Shown here: one piece after another, positions 34,290-44,214 of the stretch
Position numbering within the stretch: the first letter of the stretch is position 1
Layout: the number at the start of each line of letters is the position of its first letter
Assembly: GCF_012163155.1 (NCBI RefSeq)
Contig: NZ_JAAVUN010000015.1
Span: forward strand, 1 to 64,000
Source: Kocuria subflava
GTDB taxonomy: Bacteria; Actinomycetota; Actinomycetes; Actinomycetales; Micrococcaceae
DNA: 64,000 bases
Reading direction: 5' to 3'
Notes under the pieces: generated by a model
Databases searched by the model: none
Told to the model about the DNA's origin: nothing
Seen by the model: the letters and a program-made list of their open reading frames with translations, nothing else
Translations under genes and position numbers: made by a program

Positions 34290-34922
34290 TCAGCGCACCG
34301 TGATGCCAGTCTGCGTACCCGTGAACTTCCTCACCAAGCCACCCGGAACCTCCGGTGCGGTCAGAGCGAACGCTCGATGATCCGCCCACTGCCCCGCAAT
34401 GTGCAGGTAGTTCCGGTGGTAGCCCTCCTCCCGGAACCCCAGCTTCTCCACCACCCGCAAGGAAGCCGTGTTCTCCGGACGGATGTTGATCTGCATCCGG
34501 TGCAGTTTGCGGTGCTGGAAGCAGAAGTCGGTTGCCATGGCCACAGCCATGGGCGTGATCCCCCGTCCGGCCTGGCGATGATCCACCCAGTAGCCCAGGG
34601 AGGCGGAGCGAAATGCCCCCAGGATGATGGAGGAAACCGTCAGCTGCCCCACCAAGTCGTGGTGGCCGGTCTGCGGGTCACGCTCCGTGATGACCCACGG
34701 CAGACTTCCACCGGCGCGGGCATCACGGTTCTGATCACGCACGAACCGCCTGAACGACGGCAGTCGTTCAGACGGTTCGGGTTGGGAGGCTTCCCACGGT
34801 GCCAGCCACTCCCGGTTGTGCCACCGCACTGCATCCCATTCAGCGCGGTCACTCATGCGCATGGGCCGCAGCAGCAGGTCTCCCCAGGACAAGCTCACGG
34901 GCCAATGGGCCCCCGCGGTCAC
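34290..34922 (-). CDS. GNAT acetyltransferase, RimJ-like
   Basis: The 210-residue protein has the GNAT fold of RimJ/RimL N-terminal acetyltransferases. It contains RPMRMSDRAEWDAVRWHNREWLAPW near the start, the acetyl-CoA region SASLGYWVDHRQAGRGITP and the late motif NTASLRVVEKLGFREEGY. Substrates of relatives are ribosomal protein or other protein N-termini. The GTG at 34922 overlaps the galU stop codon (GTGA), so it is translationally coupled to galU. A longer frame exists but reads into galU. Confidence 0.88.
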   Translation of the reverse strand: MTAGAHWPVSLSWGDLLLRPMRMSDRAEWDAVRWHNREWLAPWEASQPEPSERLPSFRRFVRDQNRDARAGGSLPWVITERDPQTGHHDLVGQLTVSSIILGAFRSASLGYWVDHRQAGRGITPMAVAMATDFCFQHRKLHRMQINIRPENTASLRVVEKLGFREEGYHRNYLHIAGQWADHRAFALTAPEVPGGLVRKFTGTQTGITVR

Positions 34923-35854
34923 TTGGCGTCGAGTCCCTCCACGAACTCCACCAGCCACTCACGCAGCTCCGGACCCAGGTCCTCACGCTCGGAGGCAATG
35001 GTGATGTTCGCCTTGATGTAGGAGAGCTTGTCACCGGTGTCATAACGGCGGCCACGGAAGACGACGCCGTACACGCCGCCGCCTTCGCCCTCACGGCCGG
35101 CCAGTTCCTGCAGGGCATCCGTCAACTGAATCTCGTCACCGGCGCCGGGCTCGGTGTGCTCCAGGACCTCAAAGACGTCCGGGTGCAACACGTAACGGCC
35201 AATGATCGCCAGGTTGGACGGGGCCTCTTCCGGCCTGGGCTTTTCCACCAGGCGGTTGACCTTGACGTAGTCCTGGCCCTCCACCACGGAGACGTCGGCA
35301 CAGCCGTAGGCGCTGATGGCCTCCTGCGGAACCTCCATCAGGGCGATCACGGTGGCCCCCGTGGTCTCCTGCACCTTGATCATGTCGGAGAGCAGGGTCT
35401 CCTTCTCGTCAATCAGGTCGTCACCGAGCAGGACGGCAAACGGCTCCTGACCCACGTGGGTCTTGGCGCGCAGCACGGCGTGGCCCAGGCCCTTGGGATC
35501 ACCTTGCCGCAGGTAGTGCAGATCCCCCAGGTCAGAGGCATGCTGAACAGCTTCCAGCAGCTTGGTCTTGCCGGAGGCCTCCAGCTGATCCTCCAGGGAG
35601 GGGATCCGGTCGAAGTGGTCTTCCAGAGCACGCTTGGAGCGGCCCGTGATCACCAGCAGGTCATCCAGACCTGCGTCCACGGCTTCCTGCACCACGTACT
35701 GAATGGCGGGGCGGTCCACCACGGGCAGCATCTCCTTGGGAGTGGCCTTGGTGGCGGGCAGGAAACGAGTGCCGAGCCCTGCAGCGGGCAGAACGGCCTT
35801 CCGGACGGGGTGCTTCACGTTTTCTTGGGTCATGGGGCTGAGAATATCTGACAT
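34919..35854 (-). CDS. galU: UTP-glucose-1-phosphate uridylyltransferase
   Basis: GalU makes UDP-glucose from UTP and glucose-1-phosphate for cell wall polymers, trehalose and glycolipids. The 311-residue protein has the nucleotide-binding signature VLPAAGLGTRFLPATKATPKEM, the LGDDLID metal region and VEKPRPEEAPSNLAIIGRYV. The ATG at 35854 is listed; an internal ATG at 35833 (MTQENVKHP) is possible. The gene is divergent from the 5-formyl-THF cyclo-ligase gene with about 200 bp between them, an arrangement common in actinobacteria. Confidence 0.95.
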   Translation of the reverse strand: MSDILSPMTQENVKHPVRKAVLPAAGLGTRFLPATKATPKEMLPVVDRPAIQYVVQEAVDAGLDDLLVITGRSKRALEDHFDRIPSLEDQLEASGKTKLLEAVQHASDLGDLHYLRQGDPKGLGHAVLRAKTHVGQEPFAVLLGDDLIDEKETLLSDMIKVQETTGATVIALMEVPQEAISAYGCADVSVVEGQDYVKVNRLVEKPRPEEAPSNLAIIGRYVLHPDVFEVLEHTEPGAGDEIQLTDALQELAGREGEGGGVYGVVFRGRRYDTGDKLSYIKANITIASEREDLGPELREWLVEFVEGLDAK

Positions 35855-36050
35855 GCACCACTTAACCGAGGGTGTGCTGAATCTCCATCACCACGGGACG
35901 GCCTACAAAACCACTCTGGGAACTGTGTGCGAGCGGGCCACCGAGTCACGTCCACCTAGCCCGATACATGCACTCGAGTGAGCCGCGACGCATGTGAGAG
36001 CGCACCACGTCACCCACACTGTGGACGAACCCAGCCGGGAGATCTTGTTC

Positions 36051-36674
36051 ATGAACCAACATCTTGACCGACACGAAGCCAAGAAGAACTTGCGCCGCAC
36101 CATCCGAAGGCAGCGCCAAGGCCTCACGCAGCCCTTCCGTTCCCAGGCAGCTGCCGGTTTTCGCAGTGGGTTGGACCAGCTGTGCCAGGAGCTTCCAGTG
36201 GGCCCGGTCCTGGCATACCTGCCCACGGAACAGGAACCACCCCTGCGCCCGGCCCTGGAGAAACTTCAGCTCACCCGTCAGGTCTGGTTGCCCGTGGTCC
36301 AGCCCGAACGGCAACTGCTGTGGGTCCGCTGGTCCCCTCAGACCCGGTTCCGCCCCACCGGTCCCGGCGGGCTCATGCAACCCGTTGGGCCTGCATTGCC
36401 CGCCCCGCAGCGTCCCGCACTGGTTCTGGTCCCTGCCATGGCCATCGACGACGACGGTGTACGGCTGGGGATGGGTGGTGGGTATTACGACATTTTCTTG
36501 GCTGACCTCAATGGCTTGGCTGAGGCGAACCGCGATTGCGTCCCTCCCGCGGCCCAAGTGGCCTGCGTGTTCCACCAGGAGGTCCTGCCTACCGGGGCAG
36601 TACCCGCTGACCCGTGGGACGCACGCATTCCGATGGTGCTCACCGAACGCGGAGTCCGGGATCTGAGCGCGTAG
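36051..36674 (+). CDS. 5-formyltetrahydrofolate cyclo-ligase
   Basis: The 207-residue enzyme converts 5-formyl-THF to 5,10-methenyl-THF with ATP, recycling folate. It shows basic N-terminal helices, VLAYLPTEQEPPLRP and the phosphate-binding RLGMGGGYYDIFLA. ATG 36051 lies about nine bases after GGGAG. It is followed after 94 bp by the FmdB-like zinc-ribbon gene on the same strand, a frequent neighbourhood in actinobacteria. Confidence 0.93.
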   Translation: MNQHLDRHEAKKNLRRTIRRQRQGLTQPFRSQAAAGFRSGLDQLCQELPVGPVLAYLPTEQEPPLRPALEKLQLTRQVWLPVVQPERQLLWVRWSPQTRFRPTGPGGLMQPVGPALPAPQRPALVLVPAMAIDDDGVRLGMGGGYYDIFLADLNGLAEANRDCVPPAAQVACVFHQEVLPTGAVPADPWDARIPMVLTERGVRDLSA

Positions 36675-36768
36675 AATCTTGAGCCGACCTCCAGCCCGCT
36701 CCGGTGTTCCCGGAGGCCCGGGCGCGGGACCATTCGCGCCATTCCACAGAACACACCAGGAGTTCTCC

Positions 36769-37188
36769 GTGCCCGTTTACGCCTACAAGTGCAAGGACTG
36801 TAACCACCAGTTCGATCTGCGTCAGTCCTTCTCAGATCCTGCCGTGAAGGTCTGCCCCGAATGCGGCGGTGAGGTGCGTAAGCAGTTCAACTCGGTGGGT
36901 GTGGTGTTCAAGGGATCCGGTTTCTACCGCAATGACTCCCGAGACTCCGGCAAGAACACCTCCAGCGGGTCTGGCAACTCCGGTCATTCCAATGGCTCGG
37001 CAAAGTCCGATGGCTCCGGTGGTTCCAATGGCTCTGGCAGTTCCAACGGCTCGGGCAGTTCTGGCAGCAGTGGATCAGGCAGCGGCAGTGGGTCCTCCGG
37101 CTCCTCCGATTCGTCATCGTCATCGGGGTCCTCCAGCTCTTCCAGTGGCTCCCGGACCACCAGCACGTCTGGTTCATCCGGCGCCTGA
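36769..37188 (+). CDS. FmdB-family zinc-ribbon protein with long Gly/Ser tail
   Basis: Residues 1-55 form the FmdB regulatory zinc ribbon: MPVYAYKCKDCNHQFDLRQS with the first CxxC and VKVCPECGG with the second, then FKGSGFYRNDSR. After that the protein is almost purely Gly, Ser, Asn and Asp for about 80 residues. This makes it twice the usual length of 70-100. GTG 36769 has AGGAG six bases upstream. The tail is encoded by degenerate simple repeats and is likely disordered. FmdB proteins are putative transcription or nucleic-acid binding factors. Confidence 0.9.
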   Translation: MPVYAYKCKDCNHQFDLRQSFSDPAVKVCPECGGEVRKQFNSVGVVFKGSGFYRNDSRDSGKNTSSGSGNSGHSNGSAKSDGSGGSNGSGSSNGSGSSGSSGSGSGSGSSGSSDSSSSSGSSSSSSGSRTTSTSGSSGA

Positions 37189-37301
37189 GTCCAGCCCTGG
37201 CGACTCCACAAGTCCCATGGCCGGTGCGGAACGGCCCACCTGCATCCACATATTGCGGTGCCCCACTGATGTGATCAACCGGTGATCCTTACCGTGCTGA
37301 C

Positions 37302-38141
37302 ATGCGCACCACAAGGACCACCTCATCACGCAGAACACGAAAGTCGCGGCCCACGTATCCCCTGGCCTTGCAGCTGCGCACCGCCATCTCCCGCAAACGC
37401 CGCCTGGTGGCTGCAGCCCTGTTGAGCCTTGCCGCAGCCCTGATCATCCTGGTGTTGAGTCCCGGGGATCGTGACACCGTGCCCGTGGTGGTGGCCGCCA
37501 AGTCCCTGGGAGCAGGCACGGTGCTGGCATCCGGTGATCTGACGGTGGCTCAGTACCCGGTGGATCTGGTTCCCGCAGGCAACACGGAGAACACATCCTC
37601 CACCTCACAGGCTTCTGCCGTGGACGGCTCAGCGGAGGTGATCAGTCCTCCAGCATCCTCGGATCGGGTGGAGGACTGGGTGGGGCGCACGTTGTCCACC
37701 GCAGTGGTTGAAGGCCAGCCACTGACGGTTGCCAGTGTGGTGGGCCCTGACCTGCTGGCAGGCCAGCCTGAGGGAACCACGGCCGTGACTGTCCGGGTGG
37801 CCGACCCCGGCGCGCTTACTCATCTTCGACCAGGCCAACGCGTGGACCTGGTGCACCGGTCCACCACCAACTCCGTGGATCAGCCCGAACCCAGCCCCTC
37901 GAGCTCCCCGGAGGCCGACGCCAATCGCAGCGTGGTGGCTCGTGACGTCACCGTGCTCTGGGTGGCCGACCCCGTGGAACCCAGCACGGGATTCCTGTCA
38001 TCTGCAGGCGGATCGGAACAGGACCTTCTGGTGGTCGGGGCAGACTCCCCCACGGCTCAGGCGATCGCTGCCAGTGACACCAAGGAGCTTGTTCCCGTTC
38101 TGGTGGCCCTCAACCCCAGTGGGGAGGCCGCTGCGCCCTGA
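37302..38141 (+). CDS. SAF-domain protein, CpaB/RcpC-like
   Basis: The 279-residue protein has a basic N-terminus, one membrane helix (about residues 37-55) and an SAF domain (VPVVVAAKSLGAGTVLASGD, then LVGRTLSTAV-like VGRTLSTAVVEGQPL). A C-terminal region with Ser/Pro linkers follows. This layout matches CpaB/RcpC proteins of Flp/Tad pilus systems, which sit outside the membrane. No tad genes are nearby, so it may serve another envelope function. ATG 37302. A hairpin GCGGG/CCCGC at 38152-38169 follows. Confidence 0.82.
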   Translation: MRTTRTTSSRRTRKSRPTYPLALQLRTAISRKRRLVAAALLSLAAALIILVLSPGDRDTVPVVVAAKSLGAGTVLASGDLTVAQYPVDLVPAGNTENTSSTSQASAVDGSAEVISPPASSDRVEDWVGRTLSTAVVEGQPLTVASVVGPDLLAGQPEGTTAVTVRVADPGALTHLRPGQRVDLVHRSTTNSVDQPEPSPSSSPEADANRSVVARDVTVLWVADPVEPSTGFLSSAGGSEQDLLVVGADSPTAQAIAASDTKELVPVLVALNPSGEAAAP

Positions 38142-38354
38142 TCCATTGATCGCGGGCATCGGTTCCCGCCTCCAGGTCCTGAGCGCCCTCCGGATCGGTT
38201 GTCTGCTCTCCCAACCCGGCCCACCGCGGTTCCCGGTCAGTTCCCGTGCTCGGAGCGCGATCCCCGGAACCACCGCTGCCGGTGGATCTGGGCGAGGTTG
38301 AACCGCCGGAGGCACGCCGTGTGCCGCGCGCCGGCCTGGATCGTGGCCCCTGAG

Positions 38355-41300
38355 TCACGAGGTGCTGTGCTCCGATCCCGCCGACTGGCTCTGCCGGGCC
38401 CCGGACAAACCCAAGTAGCGCCGGATCAGCTCTGCCACGGTGTCCGGGTCCGTGAACACCTCGATGGTCCACAGCGTCAGGTAGTTCCAGCCGGCCCGTT
38501 CCAAACTTTGCGGGCGCAGTCGGGCACGCTCCCGAACGGACATCCGGGCGGAGTGCTCGGAGCCATCCGATTCAACGGCCACGGGAATGCGCAGCGGTTG
38601 CCCTTCTTCCCGACGACGCCCACTGACCACCGCCCCGGCAGACATGGACTCGGCGGATTCGGACCATGCGATCAGATCGATCATGTCCTGGAAGTGATGG
38701 CGCACCACGGCTCCGCGCTGCACCAGGCGGCGTGACAGGTCTTGGACCAGGGCGTCCTCGTGCACGGCAGCATCTGCCAGGTCCATGGGATCGTGCACCA
38801 CAGCTCGCGGCTGCGGATCAGCGGCCTGCAGCGCCTCTGGGCCATCCGCACCGTCAGGGGTTTCGGTGTCAGAGGACTGAGGCTCGGAGTCATCCGCCGA
38901 TCGAGTTTCTCGGCTGATGGTGGGTTCATCGGAGGCGTCATCGCGCACCAGGGAGAGCACCGGACGCTTGAGAGTCTCCTCACCGGAGGAGGTCTCAGGT
39001 CCATCGGTCCCTGCAGCGTCGTCGTCGGGGTCGTTGTGCGGATCGGGGTCGTTGTGCGGATCGGGGTCCTCTTGCGGCACCAACGGAGCCAGCTCCACGG
39101 CCTCGCGGACGTTTCCGGCCCCCTCCAGCCGCTCCAGCAGCCGGTGGAAGTCACGTGCTCCATGTTGCAGCGTGTGCTGTTCAACGTCCTGGGGGCGGAT
39201 GGAGGAGACCACCAAGGTCTGGTGGCGCGCCCGGGTCAGCCCCAGCACAAAGTTCTGCCGTCCGTGACGCTCGGAGAGCTCACCGAAATACGGGGCGACC
39301 ACACCGTCCTGCGTGGCACCAAATCCCAGGCTGAAGATGATGGTGTCACGCTGAAGCCCCACGGCCCGGTGCAGATCCACCACGCGGAAAGGCTCATTGC
39401 CGGCCTTGAAGAACTCGGCCACCTCCGGACGTTGCGCCAACACGGCGCGCAGTCCCTGCGCCACTCGGTTGGCATGCGTGGCGCTGGGGGTCACCACGGC
39501 CAAAGAGCGCTTGGGAGTCTGAGTGGCATGGCGCAGAATCAGCTGCACCACCCGGCGAATCTCCGCGTTGGGCGACTGAACACCTCCACGTCCGGCGGTC
39601 TCCACCCCCGTGCCGTCCTCCACGTACTCCACCTGGAGCATGGGCCTGCCCCCGATGACCGCATCCGCAGTGGGCATCCGAGTGAGTTGGGAGTCGTAGA
39701 AATCCTGATTCAACTGGGTGAACAACTCAGCGTCCATGTCCCGGTACATGGTGCTCAGCACCCGCTCGGGCACCACACGGGCCAAGGCATCGTAGGCTGA
39801 GTCGATCTCCGCCGGCGCGGGGCGCTGGGCAGAAGTCATGGGCGCCACCGTGAACGGCTGGGGAACGCCCAGGGCCGGGTCACCGAAAACCACCACCTGG
39901 TTGGCTCGAGTGACTGCAGGCAACACGGAGGCCAGCGGGGAGGACTCACCGTCCAGGACCACAACGGCATCCACGTCCACGTCCTCCGGAAGGGCCGCGG
40001 AGAGCACCAGAGGGCTGGCCGTCCACACCGGCACCAGCGAGCCCACCAGCGGTTCACACGCTCGCAGCACTTGGTGCAGGGGGGCTGACCCCACCCGCAG
40101 CATGTCCCGCAGCTGCCCGGCTGCTTCCGGGTTCTCGCTCACGGTGGTGTGCCAGCGTTGCGCCAGGGACCACTCCAACCGGGACGGCCCGGAGGAAATG
40201 TGTGCCCAGTCCGCACGTCGGAACTGCTGCTCGGCCACCCGCAGGGAGGGGCCATCGGTCATGGGCAGGAAGTCGTCACCGGTGATCATGGCCTCCAGGA
40301 TCGACTGCCACCAGGCGAGGTCGAACTCCTGGGACACCTTGTCCTTGGGCGTCCGATGCTTGATGAGGTTTTCAATGAACTCACCCAAGCCCCGGTCCCG
40401 CAGCCCCTCCAGCAGAAGGATGCGTTCGGGGATGGTGGCCAGGTTGTCTTCGTCGTCGATCAGGTCGTTGAGGACTTCACGCAACACCGTGGCGTCCCGG
40501 TCCATCAGACCCCGGCCGGTCTCCGAGCCGTCCAGAGCCACCGCCAGGCCCTCCAGGTCCTGCATGAACCGGGCATGGACGGCTGCGATCTCATCGATCT
40601 CTTCTGACACGCTGGGCTGTTCCAACGTGGAGGACCAGGAACGCCATCGGTCGCGTTCGGACTGGACCTTGACCAACGCCGAGTGGAGGTCCGGCAGGTG
40701 AACGCCGGGGCGGATGTATTCCTTGGCGGCCTTGCGCAGACGGGAACGCTGCAGACCGGACATGGCGATGGCATGATCCTTGCGCCAGGAAGACCCTGCC
40801 GTGGCGGCAATCAGATCGGTCACCGGGCGGTCAAAGATGTCTGGCGTGAAGCGCTTGAGCGAGTCCCTGACTTCCTGGAGCAGCCGCAACTGCTGACCCC
40901 ACTCGGGTACCGTTGCCGCTGCCGGCAGATCGGAGACGGCCAGCACCTTGCGCATGCCGGTCTCCAACGTGGTGAGCTCCAACAACAGAGATTGCGCCAG
41001 GTGGCGGGCCTGACGTGTCTCGTCCTCGTTGATCAGGCGCGCACCCTCCCACGGGCCCTCCAGTGTGGAGGCCTCAAAAGCCCCGAGCTCGGCAGCCCGC
41101 TCCAACTGCCGCGTGATTTCCTGGCGGTGGGCGGAGGCATCCAGCACCCCACGGGAGAACCGGACCTTGGTGCGCGGCCCGTCCGGGCGGGAGGTCAGAT
41201 CAGCAAGAGCCTGCATGGCCTGATACGGGGAGGCACCCCACCGGGTGCGGTGGGAGTGCAGGGACTGCATGTGTCCGGCCAATTTTGCGCGGGTGGAGCG

Positions 41301-42482
41301 CAGCTGCTCGTGCAAGGCAGCAAGGTCCGGTTCATCGGCGCGTTCATTGCGGGTGATGGCGGCAATCAGCTGCTGGGCGACGTCCTCACCGGTCAGGTGT
41401 GATCCCAACTTCAGCACGGTGGAGCTCAAGCCCAGCATCTCGAACCCGCCGTGGAAATCCGCCAGGGTGGAGCGGCGTTCGGCCAGCACCAACACCGAGC
41501 GTCCACGAGCCACCAACGCACCGACGGTGTTCACAGCCGTGGCGATCTGCCCGGTGCCCGGTGCCGCCTTGACCACAAAAGAATGCCCCTCGGTGGCCAG
41601 ATCCACCACGTCCTGCTGGGAGGAATCCGCATCCAGCAACAGCAGTTCGTCGTCGGGGTCCCGGTGGTCCAGGGGGGCTGCCGTGGAGTGGATCGGCTGA
41701 ACCCGGGGTACCTGGGAACCCGGTTCCTTCAGCTGAGACAGGTCCCGGACCAACGGCGTGCGTGCAGGCACGCGGTCATCCGAGGGCCGATCATGCACAT
41801 CGGCAAAAGTGGAGACCAGCAGACGGTGTTCAACGTGCATGCCCGGCACCCCGGCGGCCACCGCGCGCAAGGTTTCCAGGACGGGCGCTGGATCCAGGCG
41901 GCGGGTTCCGTAGGCCAACCGGGCGAGTTCACCGGTGCTGAGGTCAACATCGTGATCGGCCAGCAACCGCCGTACCAGGGCGGGGTTCATCCGGGCCGGA
42001 CCCACCAGTTGGAGGTCGAAGTCACCGTGATCCGCACGCGGCTTGATGGTGATCGGGGCCAGAAGCACGGGTGCGATGAACCGCTTCTCCGCGCTCAACT
42101 GCCCCGCCCCCGCGGCCGACCCCTTGGGCCCCTTGCCCGCGGGCCCCTGGTACAACCACGACGCCGTCCCCGCCGCCAGGTAGGCCGCATCCAGGCCGTG
42201 CTGGGTGGAGAGCTCGTGCACCTTGGTGCGCAAGGCCTGAGCCGCCGTGGCGGCGCGGGAGAACTCGTGTGGTTCCCTGAGGATGGTGGACAGCCGGGTG
42301 GGTCGGCTCATCAGAAGCTGCGCCTGACCGGAGGAGTTGGCCTCCGTGAGGTCAATGCAGACGTTGTCCACCTGGTTGAAGTCCAGCAACGTGTCCGGGC
42401 CCGTGTAGGCGTCCATCTGACGGGTCCAGGCGTGCAGAGAGACGGTGCCCTGGGTGGTGGGCGTGGTGGACGAGGGGGACAA
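38355..42482 (-). CDS. Giant SF1-helicase-like protein with degenerate Walker motifs and C-terminal nuclease-like domain
   Basis: This protein of about 1375 residues resembles large Upf1-like/DUF4011 helicase-nuclease proteins but its ATPase motifs look broken. Where Walker A should be (about residue 308) it reads AAPGTGQIA, with Gln for the essential Lys. The motif II region reads VVVLDGESSPLAS instead of DEAS, and motif III reads VVFGDPALGVP. Later motifs remain recognisable (VVDLHRAVGLQRDTIIFSLG and NFVLGLTRARHQTLVVSS). The C-terminus (about 1300-1345) has VAVESDGSEHSARMSVRERA, then LERAGWNYLTLWTIEVF, like a Vsr/MTES-type nuclease domain. The TTG at 42482 is chosen because GGAG lies five bases upstream. 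The protein is probably a non-motor scaffold or regulatory protein, unless ATP binding uses other residues. Confidence 0.75.
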   Translation of the reverse strand: MSPSSTTPTTQGTVSLHAWTRQMDAYTGPDTLLDFNQVDNVCIDLTEANSSGQAQLLMSRPTRLSTILREPHEFSRAATAAQALRTKVHELSTQHGLDAAYLAAGTASWLYQGPAGKGPKGSAAGAGQLSAEKRFIAPVLLAPITIKPRADHGDFDLQLVGPARMNPALVRRLLADHDVDLSTGELARLAYGTRRLDPAPVLETLRAVAAGVPGMHVEHRLLVSTFADVHDRPSDDRVPARTPLVRDLSQLKEPGSQVPRVQPIHSTAAPLDHRDPDDELLLLDADSSQQDVVDLATEGHSFVVKAAPGTGQIATAVNTVGALVARGRSVLVLAERRSTLADFHGGFEMLGLSSTVLKLGSHLTGEDVAQQLIAAITRNERADEPDLAALHEQLRSTRAKLAGHMQSLHSHRTRWGASPYQAMQALADLTSRPDGPRTKVRFSRGVLDASAHRQEITRQLERAAELGAFEASTLEGPWEGARLINEDETRQARHLAQSLLLELTTLETGMRKVLAVSDLPAAATVPEWGQQLRLLQEVRDSLKRFTPDIFDRPVTDLIAATAGSSWRKDHAIAMSGLQRSRLRKAAKEYIRPGVHLPDLHSALVKVQSERDRWRSWSSTLEQPSVSEEIDEIAAVHARFMQDLEGLAVALDGSETGRGLMDRDATVLREVLNDLIDDEDNLATIPERILLLEGLRDRGLGEFIENLIKHRTPKDKVSQEFDLAWWQSILEAMITGDDFLPMTDGPSLRVAEQQFRRADWAHISSGPSRLEWSLAQRWHTTVSENPEAAGQLRDMLRVGSAPLHQVLRACEPLVGSLVPVWTASPLVLSAALPEDVDVDAVVVLDGESSPLASVLPAVTRANQVVVFGDPALGVPQPFTVAPMTSAQRPAPAEIDSAYDALARVVPERVLSTMYRDMDAELFTQLNQDFYDSQLTRMPTADAVIGGRPMLQVEYVEDGTGVETAGRGGVQSPNAEIRRVVQLILRHATQTPKRSLAVVTPSATHANRVAQGLRAVLAQRPEVAEFFKAGNEPFRVVDLHRAVGLQRDTIIFSLGFGATQDGVVAPYFGELSERHGRQNFVLGLTRARHQTLVVSSIRPQDVEQHTLQHGARDFHRLLERLEGAGNVREAVELAPLVPQEDPDPHNDPDPHNDPDDDAAGTDGPETSSGEETLKRPVLSLVRDDASDEPTISRETRSADDSEPQSSDTETPDGADGPEALQAADPQPRAVVHDPMDLADAAVHEDALVQDLSRRLVQRGAVVRHHFQDMIDLIAWSESAESMSAGAVVSGRRREEGQPLRIPVAVESDGSEHSARMSVRERARLRPQSLERAGWNYLTLWTIEVFTDPDTVAELIRRYLGLSGARQSQSAGSEHSTS
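39027..39077 (-). repeat. 18-bp in-frame tandem repeat inside the helicase-like gene
   Basis: The plus strand shows the 18-base unit GGGGTCGTTGTGCGGATC at 39027-39044 and 39045-39062, then a degraded third unit from 39063. It encodes repeats of Asp-Pro-His-Asn-Asp-Pro in an acidic low-complexity linker before the nuclease-like domain. Copy number could vary between strains by slippage. Confidence 0.85.
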
Positions 42483-42537
42483 TGCTTCTCCTGACGAATT
42501 CAAGCTCGTGAGACGTTTGGCGGGTGGGGTTACCGCG

Positions 42538-44181
42538 TCACTCCCATTCGATGGTTCCGGGCGGCTTGGACGTCACGTCCAGCACAACTCGGTTGATCTC
42601 CTCCACCTCATTGGTGATCCGATTGGAGATCCGGGCCAGCAGATCGCTGGGCAAACGGGACCAGTCGGCCGTCATGGCGTCCTCACTGGAGACCGGGCGC
42701 AGCACGATCGGGTGACCGTAGGTGCGGCCATCCCCCTGGACGCCCACCGAGTGGACGTCTGCCAACAGGACCACCGGCATCTGCCACACCTGGTCGTCCA
42801 GACCGGCCGCGGTCAGTTCGGCGCGGGCGATGGCATCGGCCCGGCGCAGAATGTACAGGCGGTGTTCGGTGACCTCTCCGATGATGCGGATGCCAAGTCC
42901 CGGTCCCGGGAACGGCTGCCGGCCCACAATGGTTTCCGGCAGGCCCAGTTGACGGCCCACCTCACGGACCTCGTCCTTGAACAGTTCGCGCAGCGGCTCC
43001 ACCAGTTCGAACTCCAGGTCCTCCGGCAGACCACCCACGTTGTGATGGGACTTGATGGTGGCAGCACCCTCACCACCACCGGATTCCACGATGTCCGGGT
43101 ACAGGGTTCCCTGCACCAGGTAACCCACCTTGGCGCCGTCGGCCTTGGCATCCAGCAGCACCTGAGCCTCAGCGGCTTCAAAGGCACGGATGAACTCACG
43201 GCCAATGATCTTGCGCTTGGTTTCCGGGTCCGTGACACCGGCCAAGGCACTCAGGAAGCGGTCCGCCTCCCTGGCGATGTGGAGGTTCACACCGGTGGCG
43301 GCCACGTAGTCCTGTTCCACCTGTTCAACCTCATCCTGGCGCATCAGACCGTGGTCCACCAGAACACAGGTCAGGCGGTCCCCGATGGCTCGCTGCACCA
43401 GTGCTGCCGCCACGGCTGAGTCCACACCACCGGAGAGGCCGCAGATGGCTCGCCCCTCCCCCACCTGCTCGCGGATCTTGGTGACTTCACGCTCAATGAT
43501 GTTTTCCGTGGACCAGGTGGGCTTCAGCCCAGCGATCTGGAACAGGAAGTTGCGCAGCACCTGCTGGCCGTACTGGGAGTGGCGGACCTCCGGATGCCAC
43601 TGCACACCGGCCAACTTCCGGGACTCGTCCGCGAACGCCGCCACGGGTGCACCGGGAGTGGAGGCCAGCACCGTGAAGCCCTCGGGTGCCTGAGTCACCG
43701 AATCCCCGTGACTCATCCACGCCACCTGGGTGGCGGGAGTCCCTTCCAGGATCGACGACGGTTCGGCCCCGTCCGTGACGTCCACGGCAACGTCCGTGGA
43801 GCCGTATTCGCGTGCCCCAGTCTTGGCCACCGTTCCACCGAGTGCCTGGGCCATGACCTGAAACCCGTAGCAGATGCCGAACACGGGCACACCGGCCTGG
43901 AACAAGGCGGCGTCGCGCTGTGGAGCGCCTTCGGCCCACACGGAGGAGGGACCGCCGGAGAGGATCAGTGCCGAGGGGTTCTTGGCCAGGATCTCCTGGG
44001 TGCTCAGCGTGTGCGGAACGATCTCCGAATACACGTCAGCCTCCCGGACACGCCGGGCAATCAGCTGGGCGTACTGGGCGCCGTAGTCCACGACGAGCAC
44101 GGGCCCCTGCTGGAGGCCGTCCGGAGAAGTTGCTGCGGATGGGTGGGCCGGTTCAGTTGAGTGCGAGGTCACGGCCGTCAT
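42538..44181 (-). CDS. guaA: GMP synthase (glutamine-hydrolysing)
   Basis: GuaA converts XMP to GMP using glutamine and ATP. The 547-residue protein has an N-terminal class I glutamine amidotransferase domain ([18 protein letters not shown], nucleophile Cys in [12 protein letters not shown], His-containing [10 protein letters not shown]). The ATP-pyrophosphatase domain follows ([16 protein letters not shown]), then the C-terminal dimerisation domain ending [12 protein letters not shown] 20-residue leader precedes the domain, and the ATG at 44181 is kept. It belongs to a run of guanine-nucleotide genes on the minus strand with guaB3 and guaB upstream. Confidence 0.97.
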   Translation of the reverse strand: MTAVTSHSTEPAHPSAATSPDGLQQGPVLVVDYGAQYAQLIARRVREADVYSEIVPHTLSTQEILAKNPSALILSGGPSSVWAEGAPQRDAALFQAGVPVFGICYGFQVMAQALGGTVAKTGAREYGSTDVAVDVTDGAEPSSILEGTPATQVAWMSHGDSVTQAPEGFTVLASTPGAPVAAFADESRKLAGVQWHPEVRHSQYGQQVLRNFLFQIAGLKPTWSTENIIEREVTKIREQVGEGRAICGLSGGVDSAVAAALVQRAIGDRLTCVLVDHGLMRQDEVEQVEQDYVAATGVNLHIAREADRFLSALAGVTDPETKRKIIGREFIRAFEAAEAQVLLDAKADGAKVGYLVQGTLYPDIVESGGGEGAATIKSHHNVGGLPEDLEFELVEPLRELFKDEVREVGRQLGLPETIVGRQPFPGPGLGIRIIGEVTEHRLYILRRADAIARAELTAAGLDDQVWQMPVVLLADVHSVGVQGDGRTYGHPIVLRPVSSEDAMTADWSRLPSDLLARISNRITNEVEEINRVVLDVTSKPPGTIEWE

Positions 44182-44214
44182 TCTAGGTCAATCCGCCCCC
44201 GCACTTCTGCCGAT

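Noticed and set aside
37302-38141. Tad/Flp pilus locus
   Set aside because: The SAF/CpaB-like protein stands alone; no secretin, TadA ATPase, TadB/C or pilin gene is nearby.
42482-42538. Insertion at the 3' end of guaA, a known integration hotspot
   Set aside because: The downstream helicase-like gene has housekeeping-like composition and no duplicated guaA end was seen.
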